In this document: one piece after another, positions 1 to 11,324 of the stretch | Layout: the number at the start of each line of letters is the position of its first letter | How positions within the stretch are numbered: position 1 is the first letter of the stretch | Assembly: GCA_902586435.1 (NCBI GenBank) | Contig: CACIHJ010000007.1 | Location: 1 to 50,000 of the forward strand | Origin: an uncultured Bacteroidota bacterium | Lineage (GTDB): Bacteria; Bacteroidota; Bacteroidia; Flavobacteriales; Flavobacteriaceae | Length of the DNA: 50,000 nucleotides | Reading direction: 5' to 3' | The notes under the pieces: generated by a model | Database searches by the model: none | What the model was told of the DNA's origin: nothing | Seen by the model: the letters and a program-made list of their open reading frames with translations, nothing else | Program-made: the position numbers and the translations under genes

Positions 1-2
1 AT

Positions 3-620
3 GGATATTACGGATATGGATACGGTTATCCTGAAAGTCACTCCTACTGGCCTTATAGAAGTAGATTGAGACTCTATCCATATTATTACTATGACAGATA
101 TAACAATAATGGGTATGCGTATAATAAAGACAAAGATTATGTGAATAGCACCAGAGTAGGATATAGTAATTCTTCTTCACGAAGAGGAGAAAAAACTAGT
201 TCTGCATCAAGTGAATCTTCAAAAGCTTCAAGGAGTGTAAGAAATTACTCTACTCCTTCTATTTCATCAAGATCAGGGGGTTATAATATCTCTTCTAATG
301 ATGTCCCAAATCTAAATGCAATTAAAGATACTTATAAAAGAGTTCAAGGAATTCAAAGAAATCTTAATTCAAATGCAAGATATATAAATAGCTCTAGGTT
401 TAATAATTCAAGTGAATATTCTAATTCTACAAGAAGGAACATGAGTAACTCAAACTCTAGACCTAATAACGGTATTTATGGAAAAACCAATTTTTCAAGT
501 GGAAGCAGATCTAATATTAGTTCAGGATCTACTAGAGGAGGATCATCTGGTGGAGGATCTAGAGGCGGATCATCTGGTGGATCATCTGGTGGAGGATCTA
601 GAGGTGGAGGAATAGATTAA
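3..620 (+). CDS. Gly/Ser/Tyr-rich hypothetical protein, 5'-truncated by the window edge
   Basis: The reading frame is open from the first bases and encodes GYYGYGYGYP-like sequence, so the true start lies upstream. The visible 205 residues are low complexity: a Tyr/Asn-rich beginning, a long Ser/Asn/Arg-rich middle, and a tail of alternating GGSSGG and SRGG units ending in GGGID. No catalytic motif or membrane segment is visible. It precedes an outer-membrane porin by 17 bases, so the two may be co-transcribed. Composition suggests a disordered surface or lipoprotein-like protein, but the N-terminus that would show a signal peptide is missing. Function unknown. Confidence 0.75.
   Translation, partial: GYYGYGYGYPESHSYWPYRSRLRLYPYYYYDRYNNNGYAYNKDKDYVNSTRVGYSNSSSRRGEKTSSASSESSKASRSVRNYSTPSISSRSGGYNISSNDVPNLNAIKDTYKRVQGIQRNLNSNARYINSSRFNNSSEYSNSTRRNMSNSNSRPNNGIYGKTNFSSGSRSNISSGSTRGGSSGGGSRGGSSGGSSGGGSRGGGID
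540..604 (+). repeat. Short in-frame tandem repeat coding Gly/Ser/Arg
   Basis: Two identical 26-base copies lie at 540-565 and 579-604, with a shorter 12-base piece of the same unit between them at 567-578. They encode the GGSSGGGSRGG tail of the preceding gene. Exact DNA identity suggests recent slippage-type expansion. The repeat number may differ between strains. Confidence 0.7.
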
Positions 621-637
621 AACTTAATATTTTTTTC

Positions 638-2131
638 ATGAAAGTAAAAAATTACTTTACATTATTATTATTTTTTATTTTCTTTCATAGCCATTCACAA
701 ACAATTGACGATATTATTAGGGTAAGCTCTTATTATAATGATGGGACTGCTAGATTTAATGCTATGGGTGGAGCATTTAGCGCCCTTGGCGGAGACTTGT
801 CGGCAATCTCTGTTAATCCAGCTTCTTCAAGCATATTCACTTATAATGAATTTGGTATAACTATGGGGTTAGATGCTATTAAAATAGAAAATGATTTTAA
901 TGGATATTTGTCAGAGACTAAGAGTTTAGAGGAGACGGTAAATCAACTTGGAGCTGTTTGGGTTTTCACTAATGGAAAAGCTAAATTTAGTTTTGCATAC
1001 AATCTTCAAAATCTATATAGCTATAATGATGACTTTAGCTTTTCGGCTAATAACTCTAACAGTATTGATAAGTATTTCCTTTATTATGCAGATGGAGTTC
1101 CAAGTGATGACTTGTTAATATATTCAGATGAGACAACGCAATCTGTATATCAACTTCTGGGGAAAAATTATGGATTTGGAGATCAACAAGCATTTTTAGG
1201 ATACCAAGGTTTCATTATAAATTCTCTTGATAATTCAAATAACACTTACGAAACAAATGCCAGCTATAATCAAGTATTACAGGATATAACGATTAAGCGT
1301 ATAGGGAATCACTATAAGCATAGCCTAAATATTGGTGGTTCTTATAATAATCATGTCTTCCTTGGAGCAAACTTAAATTTTCACGGAATAGAATTCCAAG
1401 AAAGAAAGATATTTAATGAATCTGGATATTCTAATAACTCAAACCTTCAAAATGTTAATTTCAATGAATACTATAATTCAAATGGATTTGGATTCTCTAT
1501 TCAATTAGGTTCTATTATAAAGGTTAAGAACTTTAGAATAGGGTTATCTTATCAAAGTCCAACCTGGATAGATTTTGAAGAAGAAAATGAACAAACTCTT
1601 GAGACAGAAGTAATTAATGATAATCAAATCAAAACTTATAATATTGACCCTAGAACGGTTAATATCTATGATAAATACAGACTTAGGCTTCCTTCTAAAT
1701 CTACAATTGGCTTTAGTCATATTTTTGCACAAAGAGGTTTAATTAGTCTTGACTACGAGATAACAAAGTACAATAATGCTATGTTCCCCGATGATGATGA
1801 TAATTACTTAAACGAACTAAATTATATAATTGACAATGAGTTATATGCTACAGCTCAATCAATACGATTAGGTGGAGAGTATAGAATAAAAAATAATAGC
1901 TTGAGAGCTGGTGTCTTTCACTATAAAGGTCCTGAAAATTTAAACGGAAATAAGATTAATGGCTTTTCAATTGGATATGGAATTAATTTTGGTGGTCAAA
2001 AATTTGATATAAGCTATGTATCACAGTCATCATATTTTACAAATAAGTTATACCCTAAAGGTCTAACATCTCCTTATACAACAGATAAATTTGTTAATAG
2101 AATCATTGCTTCATATCATTTTAATTTTTAA
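638..2131 (+). CDS. Outer membrane protein, OmpP1/FadL/TodX-like
   Basis: The 497-residue protein starts with a signal peptide (hydrophobic FTLLLFFIFF, cleavage probably after HSHSQ at about residue 21). Soon after comes a Gly/Ala-rich segment with NPASSS, the pattern seen at the start of OmpP1/FadL-family transporters. The rest is an alternating aromatic pattern typical of beta-barrels, ending in a terminal Phe (SYHFNF), as expected for BAM-inserted barrels. Members move hydrophobic compounds across the outer membrane; the substrate cannot be read here. Placement upstream of folE and cysS recalls flavobacterial chromosomes. Family call is from general sequence character, so moderate confidence. 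Confidence 0.75.
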   Translation: MKVKNYFTLLLFFIFFHSHSQTIDDIIRVSSYYNDGTARFNAMGGAFSALGGDLSAISVNPASSSIFTYNEFGITMGLDAIKIENDFNGYLSETKSLEETVNQLGAVWVFTNGKAKFSFAYNLQNLYSYNDDFSFSANNSNSIDKYFLYYADGVPSDDLLIYSDETTQSVYQLLGKNYGFGDQQAFLGYQGFIINSLDNSNNTYETNASYNQVLQDITIKRIGNHYKHSLNIGGSYNNHVFLGANLNFHGIEFQERKIFNESGYSNNSNLQNVNFNEYYNSNGFGFSIQLGSIIKVKNFRIGLSYQSPTWIDFEEENEQTLETEVINDNQIKTYNIDPRTVNIYDKYRLRLPSKSTIGFSHIFAQRGLISLDYEITKYNNAMFPDDDDNYLNELNYIIDNELYATAQSIRLGGEYRIKNNSLRAGVFHYKGPENLNGNKINGFSIGYGINFGGQKFDISYVSQSSYFTNKLYPKGLTSPYTTDKFVNRIIASYHFNF

Positions 2132-2142
2132 GATGATATAAC

Positions 2143-2150
2143 TATCTTTG
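2143..2150 (+). promoter_or_regulatory. Candidate -7 box for folE operon
   Basis: TATCTTTG matches the Bacteroidetes -7 consensus TAnnTTTG exactly and lies 17 bases before the folE ATG, in the short gap after the porin gene. No convincing -33 TTTG was identified. Confidence 0.5.
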
Positions 2151-2167
2151 ACTAACAAATCGTTACT

Positions 2168-2848
2168 ATGAAATTAGAAGATATTTTAAAAAGAGAATTA
2201 GATTCAATTGGAGATGATCATCATAGCTCAAACCAAGAGAATCCAATTAGAGAAGATGCGTTTGATGTATCAGATGCTGAAAAAATTAAACTAATTGAAG
2301 TAAAGGTTCGCGATATATTAGAAATATTGGGTATGGACCTTACTGATGATAGTTTAAAAGGAACTCCTTTAAGAGTTGCAAAAATGTATGTAAATGAAGT
2401 TTTTGGAGGGTTAAATCCTGAAAAGAAACCTATTCCTTCAACCTTCGATAATAAATATAAATATGGTGAAATGCTAGTAGAAAAAAACATTACACTATAT
2501 TCTACTTGTGAGCATCACCTACTACCTATTATTGGTTTAGCTCATGTTGCTTATGTTTCAAATGGGACAGTTGTAGGACTTTCCAAAATTAATAGAGTAG
2601 TTAATTATTACTCTAAAAGGCCTCAGGTTCAAGAGAGATTAACAATTCAAGTTGTTAAAGAGTTACAAAAAATACTAAATACTGATGATGTTGCATGTGT
2701 TATAGATGCAAAACATTTATGCGTTAATTCTAGAGGTATTAACGATATATCATGTAGTACTGTAACTGCTGAATTTGGAGGTAAATTTAAAGACCTTAAA
2801 TTTAGAAGAGATTTTTTAGATTATATAAAACTTGAAACAGATATTTAA
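2168..2848 (+). CDS. folE: GTP cyclohydrolase I
   Basis: Converts GTP to 7,8-dihydroneopterin triphosphate, the first step of tetrahydrofolate/pterin synthesis, in the cytoplasm. The 226-residue protein has the zinc and active-site segment [10 protein letters not shown] (C114, H116, H117) and the second zinc cysteine in [10 protein letters not shown] (C185), plus the family-typical SKINRVV stretch. The first 40 residues are a variable, charged extension. All catalytic residues expected of a type IA (FolE) enzyme are present. The stop codon overlaps the cysS start by one base (TAATG), implying translational coupling. Confidence 0.97.
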   Translation: MKLEDILKRELDSIGDDHHSSNQENPIREDAFDVSDAEKIKLIEVKVRDILEILGMDLTDDSLKGTPLRVAKMYVNEVFGGLNPEKKPIPSTFDNKYKYGEMLVEKNITLYSTCEHHLLPIIGLAHVAYVSNGTVVGLSKINRVVNYYSKRPQVQERLTIQVVKELQKILNTDDVACVIDAKHLCVNSRGINDISCSTVTAEFGGKFKDLKFRRDFLDYIKLETDI

Positions 2849-4284
2849 TGCTATCAAAGCCATTAGTTCTATACAACTCCTTATCTGGTAAAAAAGAGGA
2901 GTTTAAACCATTAAAAAAAAATCACTTAGGGATTTATGTTTGTGGACCTACAGTATACAGTAATGTTCATCTAGGTAATTGTAGAACTTTTATTTCATTT
3001 GACATAATATATCGTTACTTTATGCATAAAGGATATAAAGTTAGATATGTTAGGAATATTACAGATGTAGGGCATCTTGAAGATGATGGACAAGATAGAA
3101 TTAACAAAAAGGCAAAGCTAGAAAAGCTTGAACCTATGGAGGTCTCAAACAAATATACTAATGATTTTAAAGACACTTTAAAAGAGTTTAATGTTTTACC
3201 GCCAAGTATTGAACCTCTTGCCTCAGGTCATATAATTGAGCAAATAGAAATTATTAAGAAAATAATTGATAACGGTTTTGCATATGAATCTAATGGGTCA
3301 ATTTATTTTGATTTAGATGAGTTCAGAAAGGAATATAAATATGGAAAATTATCTGGAAGAGAAATAGATGAGCTAATCTCTAACACAAGAGAGTTAACTA
3401 GTCAGGATGACAAAAGGAAACCATATGATTTTGCTCTATGGAAAAAGGCTGACTCAAAACACTTAATGAAATGGACTTCACCTTGGGGTATTGGTTTTCC
3501 TGGATGGCACATCGAATGTACAACAATGAGTCATAAATATCTTGGAGAAAAGTTTGATATTCATGGGGGTGGAATTGATCTTAAGTTTCCTCACCATGAA
3601 TGTGAAATAGCACAATCTGACGCATTATCAAAAAACCATTCTGTTAATTATTGGATGCATACAAATATGCTAACACTGAATAATAAAAAAATGTCAAAAT
3701 CAACAGGAAATAATATTCTTCCAAAAGATTTAATATCTGGTAAAAACAAAGTTTTTAAAAACGCTTATTCATCAAATATTATAAGATTTTTCTTTCTTCA
3801 AGCACATTATAGAAATGTTCTAGATATTAGTGAGGAGGCCTTAAAGGCATCAGAAAAGGGGTTTAATAAAATTGTTGATGCATCTGAAAAATTAGAAAGC
3901 CTAAAAGAAAACAAATCACCAGAGAGTAATTATGACATAGAGGGTTGGATTAATAAATGCTACGACTGTATGAATGATGATTTTAATACACCTAAATTAA
4001 TAGCTGAGATTTTTACGGTGATTAAATTAATTAATAAAGTTCATGATGGTAAGGAAAGCATTAATTCAAAAAAAATAAAATTATTAAAGAATATTTTCCC
4101 TGTATTTATATCTGAAATTCTAGGTTTAAAAATTGATAAAGATGATTCTAGTGATAGTGATGCATTACTTGATGTAATTATTAGAATAAGAGATGAAGCT
4201 AGAAAAAATAAGGACTATAAAACCTCAGATATAATTAGAAATAGATTATCTAAAATTGGGTATAATATTAATGATAATGATTAA
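2848..4284 (+). CDS. cysS: Cysteine--tRNA ligase
   Basis: Class I aminoacyl-tRNA synthetase that charges tRNA-Cys. The HIGH-type signature appears as HLGN (residues 41-44) and KMSKS at 281-285. The four expected zinc ligands are visible: C32, C224, H249 and E253 (in FPHHECE). At 478 residues it has normal length, with the helical anticodon-binding C-terminal domain present. It starts on the last base of folE and its 3' end overlaps yidD by eight bases. No defect is seen. Confidence 0.98.
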   Translation: MLSKPLVLYNSLSGKKEEFKPLKKNHLGIYVCGPTVYSNVHLGNCRTFISFDIIYRYFMHKGYKVRYVRNITDVGHLEDDGQDRINKKAKLEKLEPMEVSNKYTNDFKDTLKEFNVLPPSIEPLASGHIIEQIEIIKKIIDNGFAYESNGSIYFDLDEFRKEYKYGKLSGREIDELISNTRELTSQDDKRKPYDFALWKKADSKHLMKWTSPWGIGFPGWHIECTTMSHKYLGEKFDIHGGGIDLKFPHHECEIAQSDALSKNHSVNYWMHTNMLTLNNKKMSKSTGNNILPKDLISGKNKVFKNAYSSNIIRFFFLQAHYRNVLDISEEALKASEKGFNKIVDASEKLESLKENKSPESNYDIEGWINKCYDCMNDDFNTPKLIAEIFTVIKLINKVHDGKESINSKKIKLLKNIFPVFISEILGLKIDKDDSSDSDALLDVIIRIRDEARKNKDYKTSDIIRNRLSKIGYNINDND

Positions 4285-4501
4285 TAAAATACTGATCTAT
4301 CCATTTATTATAATAATTAAATTTTATCAATCCTTCATATCTCCTTTAATTGGATCTAACTGTAGATATACTCCAACATGTTCAACATATTCAATTGATT
4401 CTTTAAAAAAGCATGGCTTGATAAAAGGTATGTTTTTATCAATAAAGAGAATAAGCAAATGTAATTCTCTTTTTAAGGGTGGTTATGATCCAGTTCCATA
4501 A
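4277..4501 (+). CDS. yidD: Membrane protein insertion efficiency factor YidD
   Basis: Small 74-residue protein that in other bacteria assists YidC-dependent membrane insertion. An N-terminal amphipathic/hydrophobic helix ([17 protein letters not shown]) is followed by the family signature [10 protein letters not shown] and the ending GGYDPVP. I chose the ATG at 4277 because it gives the usual YidD N-terminus; an ATG at 4271 and a TTG at 4256 are also in frame. The gene overlaps the cysS end. It sits next to lgt, in keeping with a membrane-protein/lipoprotein biogenesis group. Confidence 0.92.
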   Translation: MINKILIYPFIIIIKFYQSFISPLIGSNCRYTPTCSTYSIDSLKKHGLIKGMFLSIKRISKCNSLFKGGYDPVP

Positions 4502-4521
4502 AATATTTACTATTTTTAATT

Positions 4522-5370
4522 ATGTTAATATCTCAAATTAAATGGTCCCCTAGCGATACTCTTTTTGAAATTGGCGGTTTCTCTATATATGTGTATAGCT
4601 TAATGTTTGTTGTTGCATTTGTTCTTGGATACCAATTGGTTAAGTCATTTTTTACAAAAGAAAGAATAGATCATAAATATCTTGATCCAATGTTGTTATA
4701 TATGGTTATATCTACATTTCTAGGAGCAAGACTAGGTGAAGTATTTTTTTACAACTGGGGCTACTTCCAAAATCATCTTATTGAAATTTTACTACCAATT
4801 CAAGAATCTAGCAATGGCTCAATTCTTGGTTTAATAGATGGATATGAGTTTGTTGGCTTTAGAGGATTAGCAAGTCATGGAGCGGCTATTGGGATTGCTA
4901 TAGGATTAATTCTATTTCAGAGAAAATATAAATTTAAAAGTGTATTATGGATTTTTGATAGACTTACAATGCCTGTAGCTATTGGTGGAGCTTTTGTTAG
5001 AATTGGCAACTTTTTTAATTCAGAAATAGTTGGGAAATACACAAACTCTTCATATGGTGTTATATTTGAAAACAGAGGTGAGACTCTTCCAAGACATCCA
5101 GTCCAACTTTATGAAACTTTTGGTTATGTTCTTTTATTTTTTATACTATTAAAATTATATAACTCTTCTATAAGAAATAAACAAGGAGCGTTATGGGGTT
5201 ACTTTTTAATTGGATTGTTCTCTATTAGATTTTTGACTGAGTTTTTTAAAGAAGATATAGGGGGGATTGAAACATTTTTACCTGCTTTATCATCAGGTCA
5301 GTGGTTAAGCTTACCTTTTATCTTGATTGGAATAATAATGTTATATATAAGTAATCGAAAGACTATTTAA
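4522..5370 (+). CDS. lgt: Prolipoprotein diacylglyceryl transferase
   Basis: Inner-membrane enzyme that transfers diacylglyceryl from phosphatidylglycerol to the lipobox cysteine of prolipoproteins. The 282-residue protein has about seven hydrophobic segments. Family landmarks are the H119-G pair (SHGAAIG), the Lgt signature RIGNFFNSEIVG starting at R160, and HPVQLYE near residue 194. Several lipoproteins elsewhere in this window would be its substrates. The start ATG follows a TATTTTTA element by three bases. The 3' end overlaps the opposing secDF gene by eight bases. Confidence 0.97.
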   Translation: MLISQIKWSPSDTLFEIGGFSIYVYSLMFVVAFVLGYQLVKSFFTKERIDHKYLDPMLLYMVISTFLGARLGEVFFYNWGYFQNHLIEILLPIQESSNGSILGLIDGYEFVGFRGLASHGAAIGIAIGLILFQRKYKFKSVLWIFDRLTMPVAIGGAFVRIGNFFNSEIVGKYTNSSYGVIFENRGETLPRHPVQLYETFGYVLLFFILLKLYNSSIRNKQGALWGYFLIGLFSIRFLTEFFKEDIGGIETFLPALSSGQWLSLPFILIGIIMLYISNRKTI

Positions 5371-8287
5371 CCCTCTTACTATAGGAATCAAACATTATAG
5401 GTGTAGCAATAAATACTGATGAGTAGGTACCAACAATAACTCCAATTATTAAAGCAAACATAAACCCTCGAATAGATTCTCCTCCAAAAATAAATATTGC
5501 AGATAAAACAATTAAGGTTGTTAATGATGTATTTAGAGTTCTACTAAGCGTACTGTTTAAAGCCGCATTAACTGTTTTTTGATCTTCCCAAGATGAGTGA
5601 ATCCTAAAATATTCCCTAATTCTATCAAAAACGACAACTGTATCATTTAATGAATAACCTATAACGGTTAGAAGGGCAGCAATAAATGCTTGATTAATTT
5701 CCATATTAAATGGCATTATCTTATATGTTAGCGAGAATATTCCAAGGACAACCAGAACATCATGAAATACTGCTGATACTGCTCCAATGGAAAATTGCCA
5801 TTTTTGAAACCTAAGGAGAATATAGAAAAAGACTATAAACAAAGATCCAAAAATAGCTATAACGGAGTTTTGTTTTATATCATCAGCTATTGTCGGACCA
5901 ACCTTTATACTGGACATTATTCCAACATCCTCTCCTAAAGTAAATTTTTCATAAGCTATTTCTTCTAAATATTCACTAGACAATGACTCATATAGTATTT
6001 CCTTAATTTCCTGGTCTACTTCTAGACCTTCTTCGTCAACTTTATATTTAGTTGTAATCTTTAACTGGTTAGCAGCACCAAAAGTTTTAACTTCAGCACT
6101 ACCTAATGATGAATTCAAACTAGATTCTATATCAGATGAAGAGACTTGTTTGTCAAATCTAACTATATACGATCTTCCACCAAGAAAATCAACACCTTGA
6201 TTAAGGCCTTGGGTCAAAAGAGATGTAAGAGAAACAAATAATATAATACCTGAGAGAATATATGAGATTCTTCTCTTTATTAGGAAATTAATACTGAGGT
6301 TTGAAAATAAGTCTTTTGTTTTTTTAGTTGAGAATGATATCTTACCTGTTTTAAAAACTCGATTATCAACGAGTAGTCTTGTTATGAATATTGCAGTAAA
6401 AAGAGATGTAGCAATACCAATTAATAAAGTAGTTGCAAAGCCTTTTATTGGACCTGTTCCAAATATATATAAAACTAGAGCTGTTAAACCAGTTGTTATA
6501 TTTGCATCTAGTATTGATGAAAGGGCATTATTAAAACCATCTGATATTGATTGCTTTAAACCTTTCTCTTTTCTGATTTCTTCTCTAATTCTTTCAAAAA
6601 TCAGAACATTTGCGTCAACCGATATACCAATAGTAAGAACAATCCCTGCAATTCCTGGAAGAGTTAAAACTGCACCTAGTCCGGCTAAAATACCAAATAT
6701 TAAAACTATATTAAATATTAGGGCTATATCAGCAAAAATCCCTGAAATTCCATAATAGAAAATCATCCATACTAATACTAGAGATAATGCTATTAAAAAT
6801 GAGTAAACACCACTATCAATTGCTTCTTGACCCAGAGATGGACCTACGACTTCCGATTGGATTATATCTGCTGACGCAGGAAGTTTTCCAGCTCGGAGAA
6901 CATTTGCTAAGTCTATAGCTTCGTTTAAATCAAAGTCCCCTGTTATTTCAGATCTACCTCCAGATATAGCTCCCCTGCTAACTCCAGGAGCGGAATAAAC
7001 TACATCATCTAAAACTATAGCAATATTACTTTGCTGTCTATAAGCTCTTTCAGTTAGAACCTCCCATACTTTTGCACCTTGAGAATTCATCTGCATTGAA
7101 ACAGCAGGATTATTTGTAGCGTCAAAAGTTTGAGAAGCGTCAACAACAACTCCACCACTTAACGGCGGGGCATCCTGTCTGTTTGTTTTAATTGCATATA
7201 GACCTGTAAGACCATTTTCATCTTCTTTACCCCATAAAAACTTAATATATCTATTAGCAGATGGTAATAATTGTCTTACCTCAGGTAAATTTAGGTAGAG
7301 TGATACTAGCTCTTGGTCATTTTGCGAGAAATTACCCAATACAGGACCACCTTGAAAAGCAGGTGTTTTTATTAAGCTTAGTAAAGGATTAGATAGATTA
7401 GCATTTGAATCATCAGAAGTCTCCTCTACTTCAGATAATAAATCTTCAATACTAGACTCACTTTCATTGTTAGGGATTCCTAAATCTTCTCTTGATCTTA
7501 AATATTCATTTGCTGAAATAAGGAAATCTCCTAGTTCATCATTTTTATATGTTTCCCAAAACTCAAGTTGCGCTGTACTTTGTAGTAAGTTTTGAATTCT
7601 ATCAATATCTTTAGCTCCAGGGAGTTCAACAAGAATTCTTCCAGACGTACCTAGTCTTTGAATATTAGGTTGTGTTACACCAAACTTATCAATTCTTTTT
7701 CTAAGAACCTCAAAAGCAGAAACTATTGACTCATCAATTTTTGTAGATATTATATTTTTTATCTCTTCATCCGAACTATCAAATGAAATGTCACTTAAAG
7801 TACGATTTCCAAATATATCTGGGGATGAGAGTGTTGTATTGTCTGAATCTGCATCAAATGCCTCAAAAAAAGATTCCAAGTAAGTTTGATCAGATTGCTT
7901 TTGCAACTCATCTGCAATCTCAAGAGCATTATTAAACTTTGGATTGGCTGAATTTTCTGATAATCCTTTAAGCAAGTCTTTTATAGAGATCTGAAGAATA
8001 ACATTTATACCTCCTTTTAAATCAAGACCTTGATTTAACTCTTTTGTCTTAGCATCGTTATATGAAGAGTATAATAGAACAGGAAAGTCCCCTATTGAGT
8101 CTAGAAAGTCAGTTTCTTCTCTAGACCTCTTAACTATATAATCTACTTCAGTCTCAGAAATTTTTGAAATTGCAGCATTTTCAGCTTTTGTTTCTAAACT
8201 TGAGGATATGAATGTAAAAGAAAGCTGATATATACTAACTATTCCAAATAATAAAGCAAATGTTTTTATTAGTGAGTTTCCTTGCAT
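5363..8287 (-). CDS. secDF: Protein translocase SecDF, fused SecD and SecF
   Basis: Proton-driven accessory of the SecYEG translocon, made as one 974-residue chain as usual in Bacteroidota. The SecD half has the first membrane helix at residues 5-28, a large periplasmic P1 region, the block DANVLIFERIREE in the TM4 region, and a multi-helix membrane domain. The SecF half starts at about residue 665 with its own first helix and repeats the pattern with NDTVVVFDRIRE. An acidic Ser/Glu/Asp-rich stretch lies within P1 near residues 275-295. Last gene of the left minus-strand block, convergent with lgt. Confidence 0.97.
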   Translation of the reverse strand: MQGNSLIKTFALLFGIVSIYQLSFTFISSSLETKAENAAISKISETEVDYIVKRSREETDFLDSIGDFPVLLYSSYNDAKTKELNQGLDLKGGINVILQISIKDLLKGLSENSANPKFNNALEIADELQKQSDQTYLESFFEAFDADSDNTTLSSPDIFGNRTLSDISFDSSDEEIKNIISTKIDESIVSAFEVLRKRIDKFGVTQPNIQRLGTSGRILVELPGAKDIDRIQNLLQSTAQLEFWETYKNDELGDFLISANEYLRSREDLGIPNNESESSIEDLLSEVEETSDDSNANLSNPLLSLIKTPAFQGGPVLGNFSQNDQELVSLYLNLPEVRQLLPSANRYIKFLWGKEDENGLTGLYAIKTNRQDAPPLSGGVVVDASQTFDATNNPAVSMQMNSQGAKVWEVLTERAYRQQSNIAIVLDDVVYSAPGVSRGAISGGRSEITGDFDLNEAIDLANVLRAGKLPASADIIQSEVVGPSLGQEAIDSGVYSFLIALSLVLVWMIFYYGISGIFADIALIFNIVLIFGILAGLGAVLTLPGIAGIVLTIGISVDANVLIFERIREEIRKEKGLKQSISDGFNNALSSILDANITTGLTALVLYIFGTGPIKGFATTLLIGIATSLFTAIFITRLLVDNRVFKTGKISFSTKKTKDLFSNLSINFLIKRRISYILSGIILFVSLTSLLTQGLNQGVDFLGGRSYIVRFDKQVSSSDIESSLNSSLGSAEVKTFGAANQLKITTKYKVDEEGLEVDQEIKEILYESLSSEYLEEIAYEKFTLGEDVGIMSSIKVGPTIADDIKQNSVIAIFGSLFIVFFYILLRFQKWQFSIGAVSAVFHDVLVVLGIFSLTYKIMPFNMEINQAFIAALLTVIGYSLNDTVVVFDRIREYFRIHSSWEDQKTVNAALNSTLSRTLNTSLTTLIVLSAIFIFGGESIRGFMFALIIGVIVGTYSSVFIATPIMFDSYSKRVK

Positions 8288-8309
8288 TTTTTCAAATTAA
8301 TAAAGCGAG

Positions 8310-8317
8310 CAAATATA
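8310..8317 (-). promoter_or_regulatory. Candidate -7 box for secDF
   Basis: On the minus strand this reads TATATTTG, a perfect TAnnTTTG match, 22 bases upstream of the secDF ATG in the short gap after mdh. Confidence 0.5.
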
Positions 8318-8346
8318 ATATTTGATAATCTAATTAACAACTTTAT

Positions 8347-9282
8347 CTATATTAAACCTTTAAGTAAAAGATTGGTGCTCTTAACAGCTTCTACACTTTT
8401 TTGAAATCTTCCTTTAAAAATATCATTCAGATTAATTTCAATAATTTCTTCTAATCCATTAGATCCAATTATACAAGGAACCCCTATACATAAGTCCTTA
8501 GAATCATATTCCCCATTTAACATAACAGAACATGGTAATGTTTTTTTTGAATCATTAAGTATAGATTGAACAAGATATGCAACTGAAGCACCTGGAGCAT
8601 ACCAAGCTGAAGTGCCTAATAATCTTGTTAAAGTTGCCCCCCCTACCATTGTATCTGATGCAATCTTCTCAATTTCATCAACTGATAATAAACCAGCTAA
8701 AGGTTTATCGTTAACTTTTGCATGATCCGTCAAAGGAATCATAGTTGTATCTCCATGGCCTCCTATTACCATAGCATCAATATTTTTTTGAGGTTCATTA
8801 TTTAGAGCTAAAGAAATATATGTTTTAAATCTAGAACTGTCTAAAATACCTCCCATCCCTATTACCCTATTTCTAGGTAACCCCGTTTTCTTTAAAACCA
8901 GATATGTCATAGTATCCATAGGGTTAGAGACAACAACAATTATTGCATTAGGAGAATACTTCAGTATATTCTCAGTTACAGAATCAACTATTCCTGCATT
9001 AATGCCTATAAGCTCCTCTCTTGTCATACCTGGTTTTCTAGGTATACCAGATGTGATTACAGCAACATCACTAGATTTAGTTTTTTCATAATCAGAAGTA
9101 ACACCAGAGATTTTAGCATTAAATCCTAAAGAACTTGAAGTTTGTATAAGATCTAGGCTTTTCCCTTCAGCAAAGCCTTCTTTAATATCCAGTAGAACAA
9201 TATCATCAGCTATATCTTTTATAGCTATATACTCTGCACAAGAAGAACCTACACTACCTGCTCCAACAACTGTAACTTTCAT
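8347..9282 (-). CDS. mdh: Malate dehydrogenase (LDH-like type)
   Basis: NAD-dependent interconversion of malate and oxaloacetate in the TCA cycle. The 311-residue protein has the Rossmann motif VGAGSVGSS at residues 6-14, the NAD-selecting D32, the substrate arginines R82 and R88 (PRKPGMTRE), N120 (SNPMD), R151 and the catalytic H176 (GGHGDTT). R82 rather than Gln marks malate over lactate specificity. Its ATG lies two bases after the gyrB stop, so the pair is probably co-transcribed. Confidence 0.96.
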   Translation of the reverse strand: MKVTVVGAGSVGSSCAEYIAIKDIADDIVLLDIKEGFAEGKSLDLIQTSSSLGFNAKISGVTSDYEKTKSSDVAVITSGIPRKPGMTREELIGINAGIVDSVTENILKYSPNAIIVVVSNPMDTMTYLVLKKTGLPRNRVIGMGGILDSSRFKTYISLALNNEPQKNIDAMVIGGHGDTTMIPLTDHAKVNDKPLAGLLSVDEIEKIASDTMVGGATLTRLLGTSAWYAPGASVAYLVQSILNDSKKTLPCSVMLNGEYDSKDLCIGVPCIIGSNGLEEIIEINLNDIFKGRFQKSVEAVKSTNLLLKGLI

Positions 9283-9284
9283 AT

Positions 9285-11270
<1,986 letters not shown>

Positions 11271-11324
11271 TTAAGGCTGAAAAAACGCGAAAAGACTAGT
11301 ATTTAAAGGTAACTTATCAACATT

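Noticed and set aside
540-604. CRISPR-like repeat
   Set aside because: Repeats are in-frame coding Gly/Ser units without regular unique spacers and no cas genes are present.
6384-6755. 123-codon open frame antisense to secDF
   Set aside because: Fully inside the SecD membrane domain on the other strand; composition is the mirror of hydrophobic codons and no family resemblance is seen.
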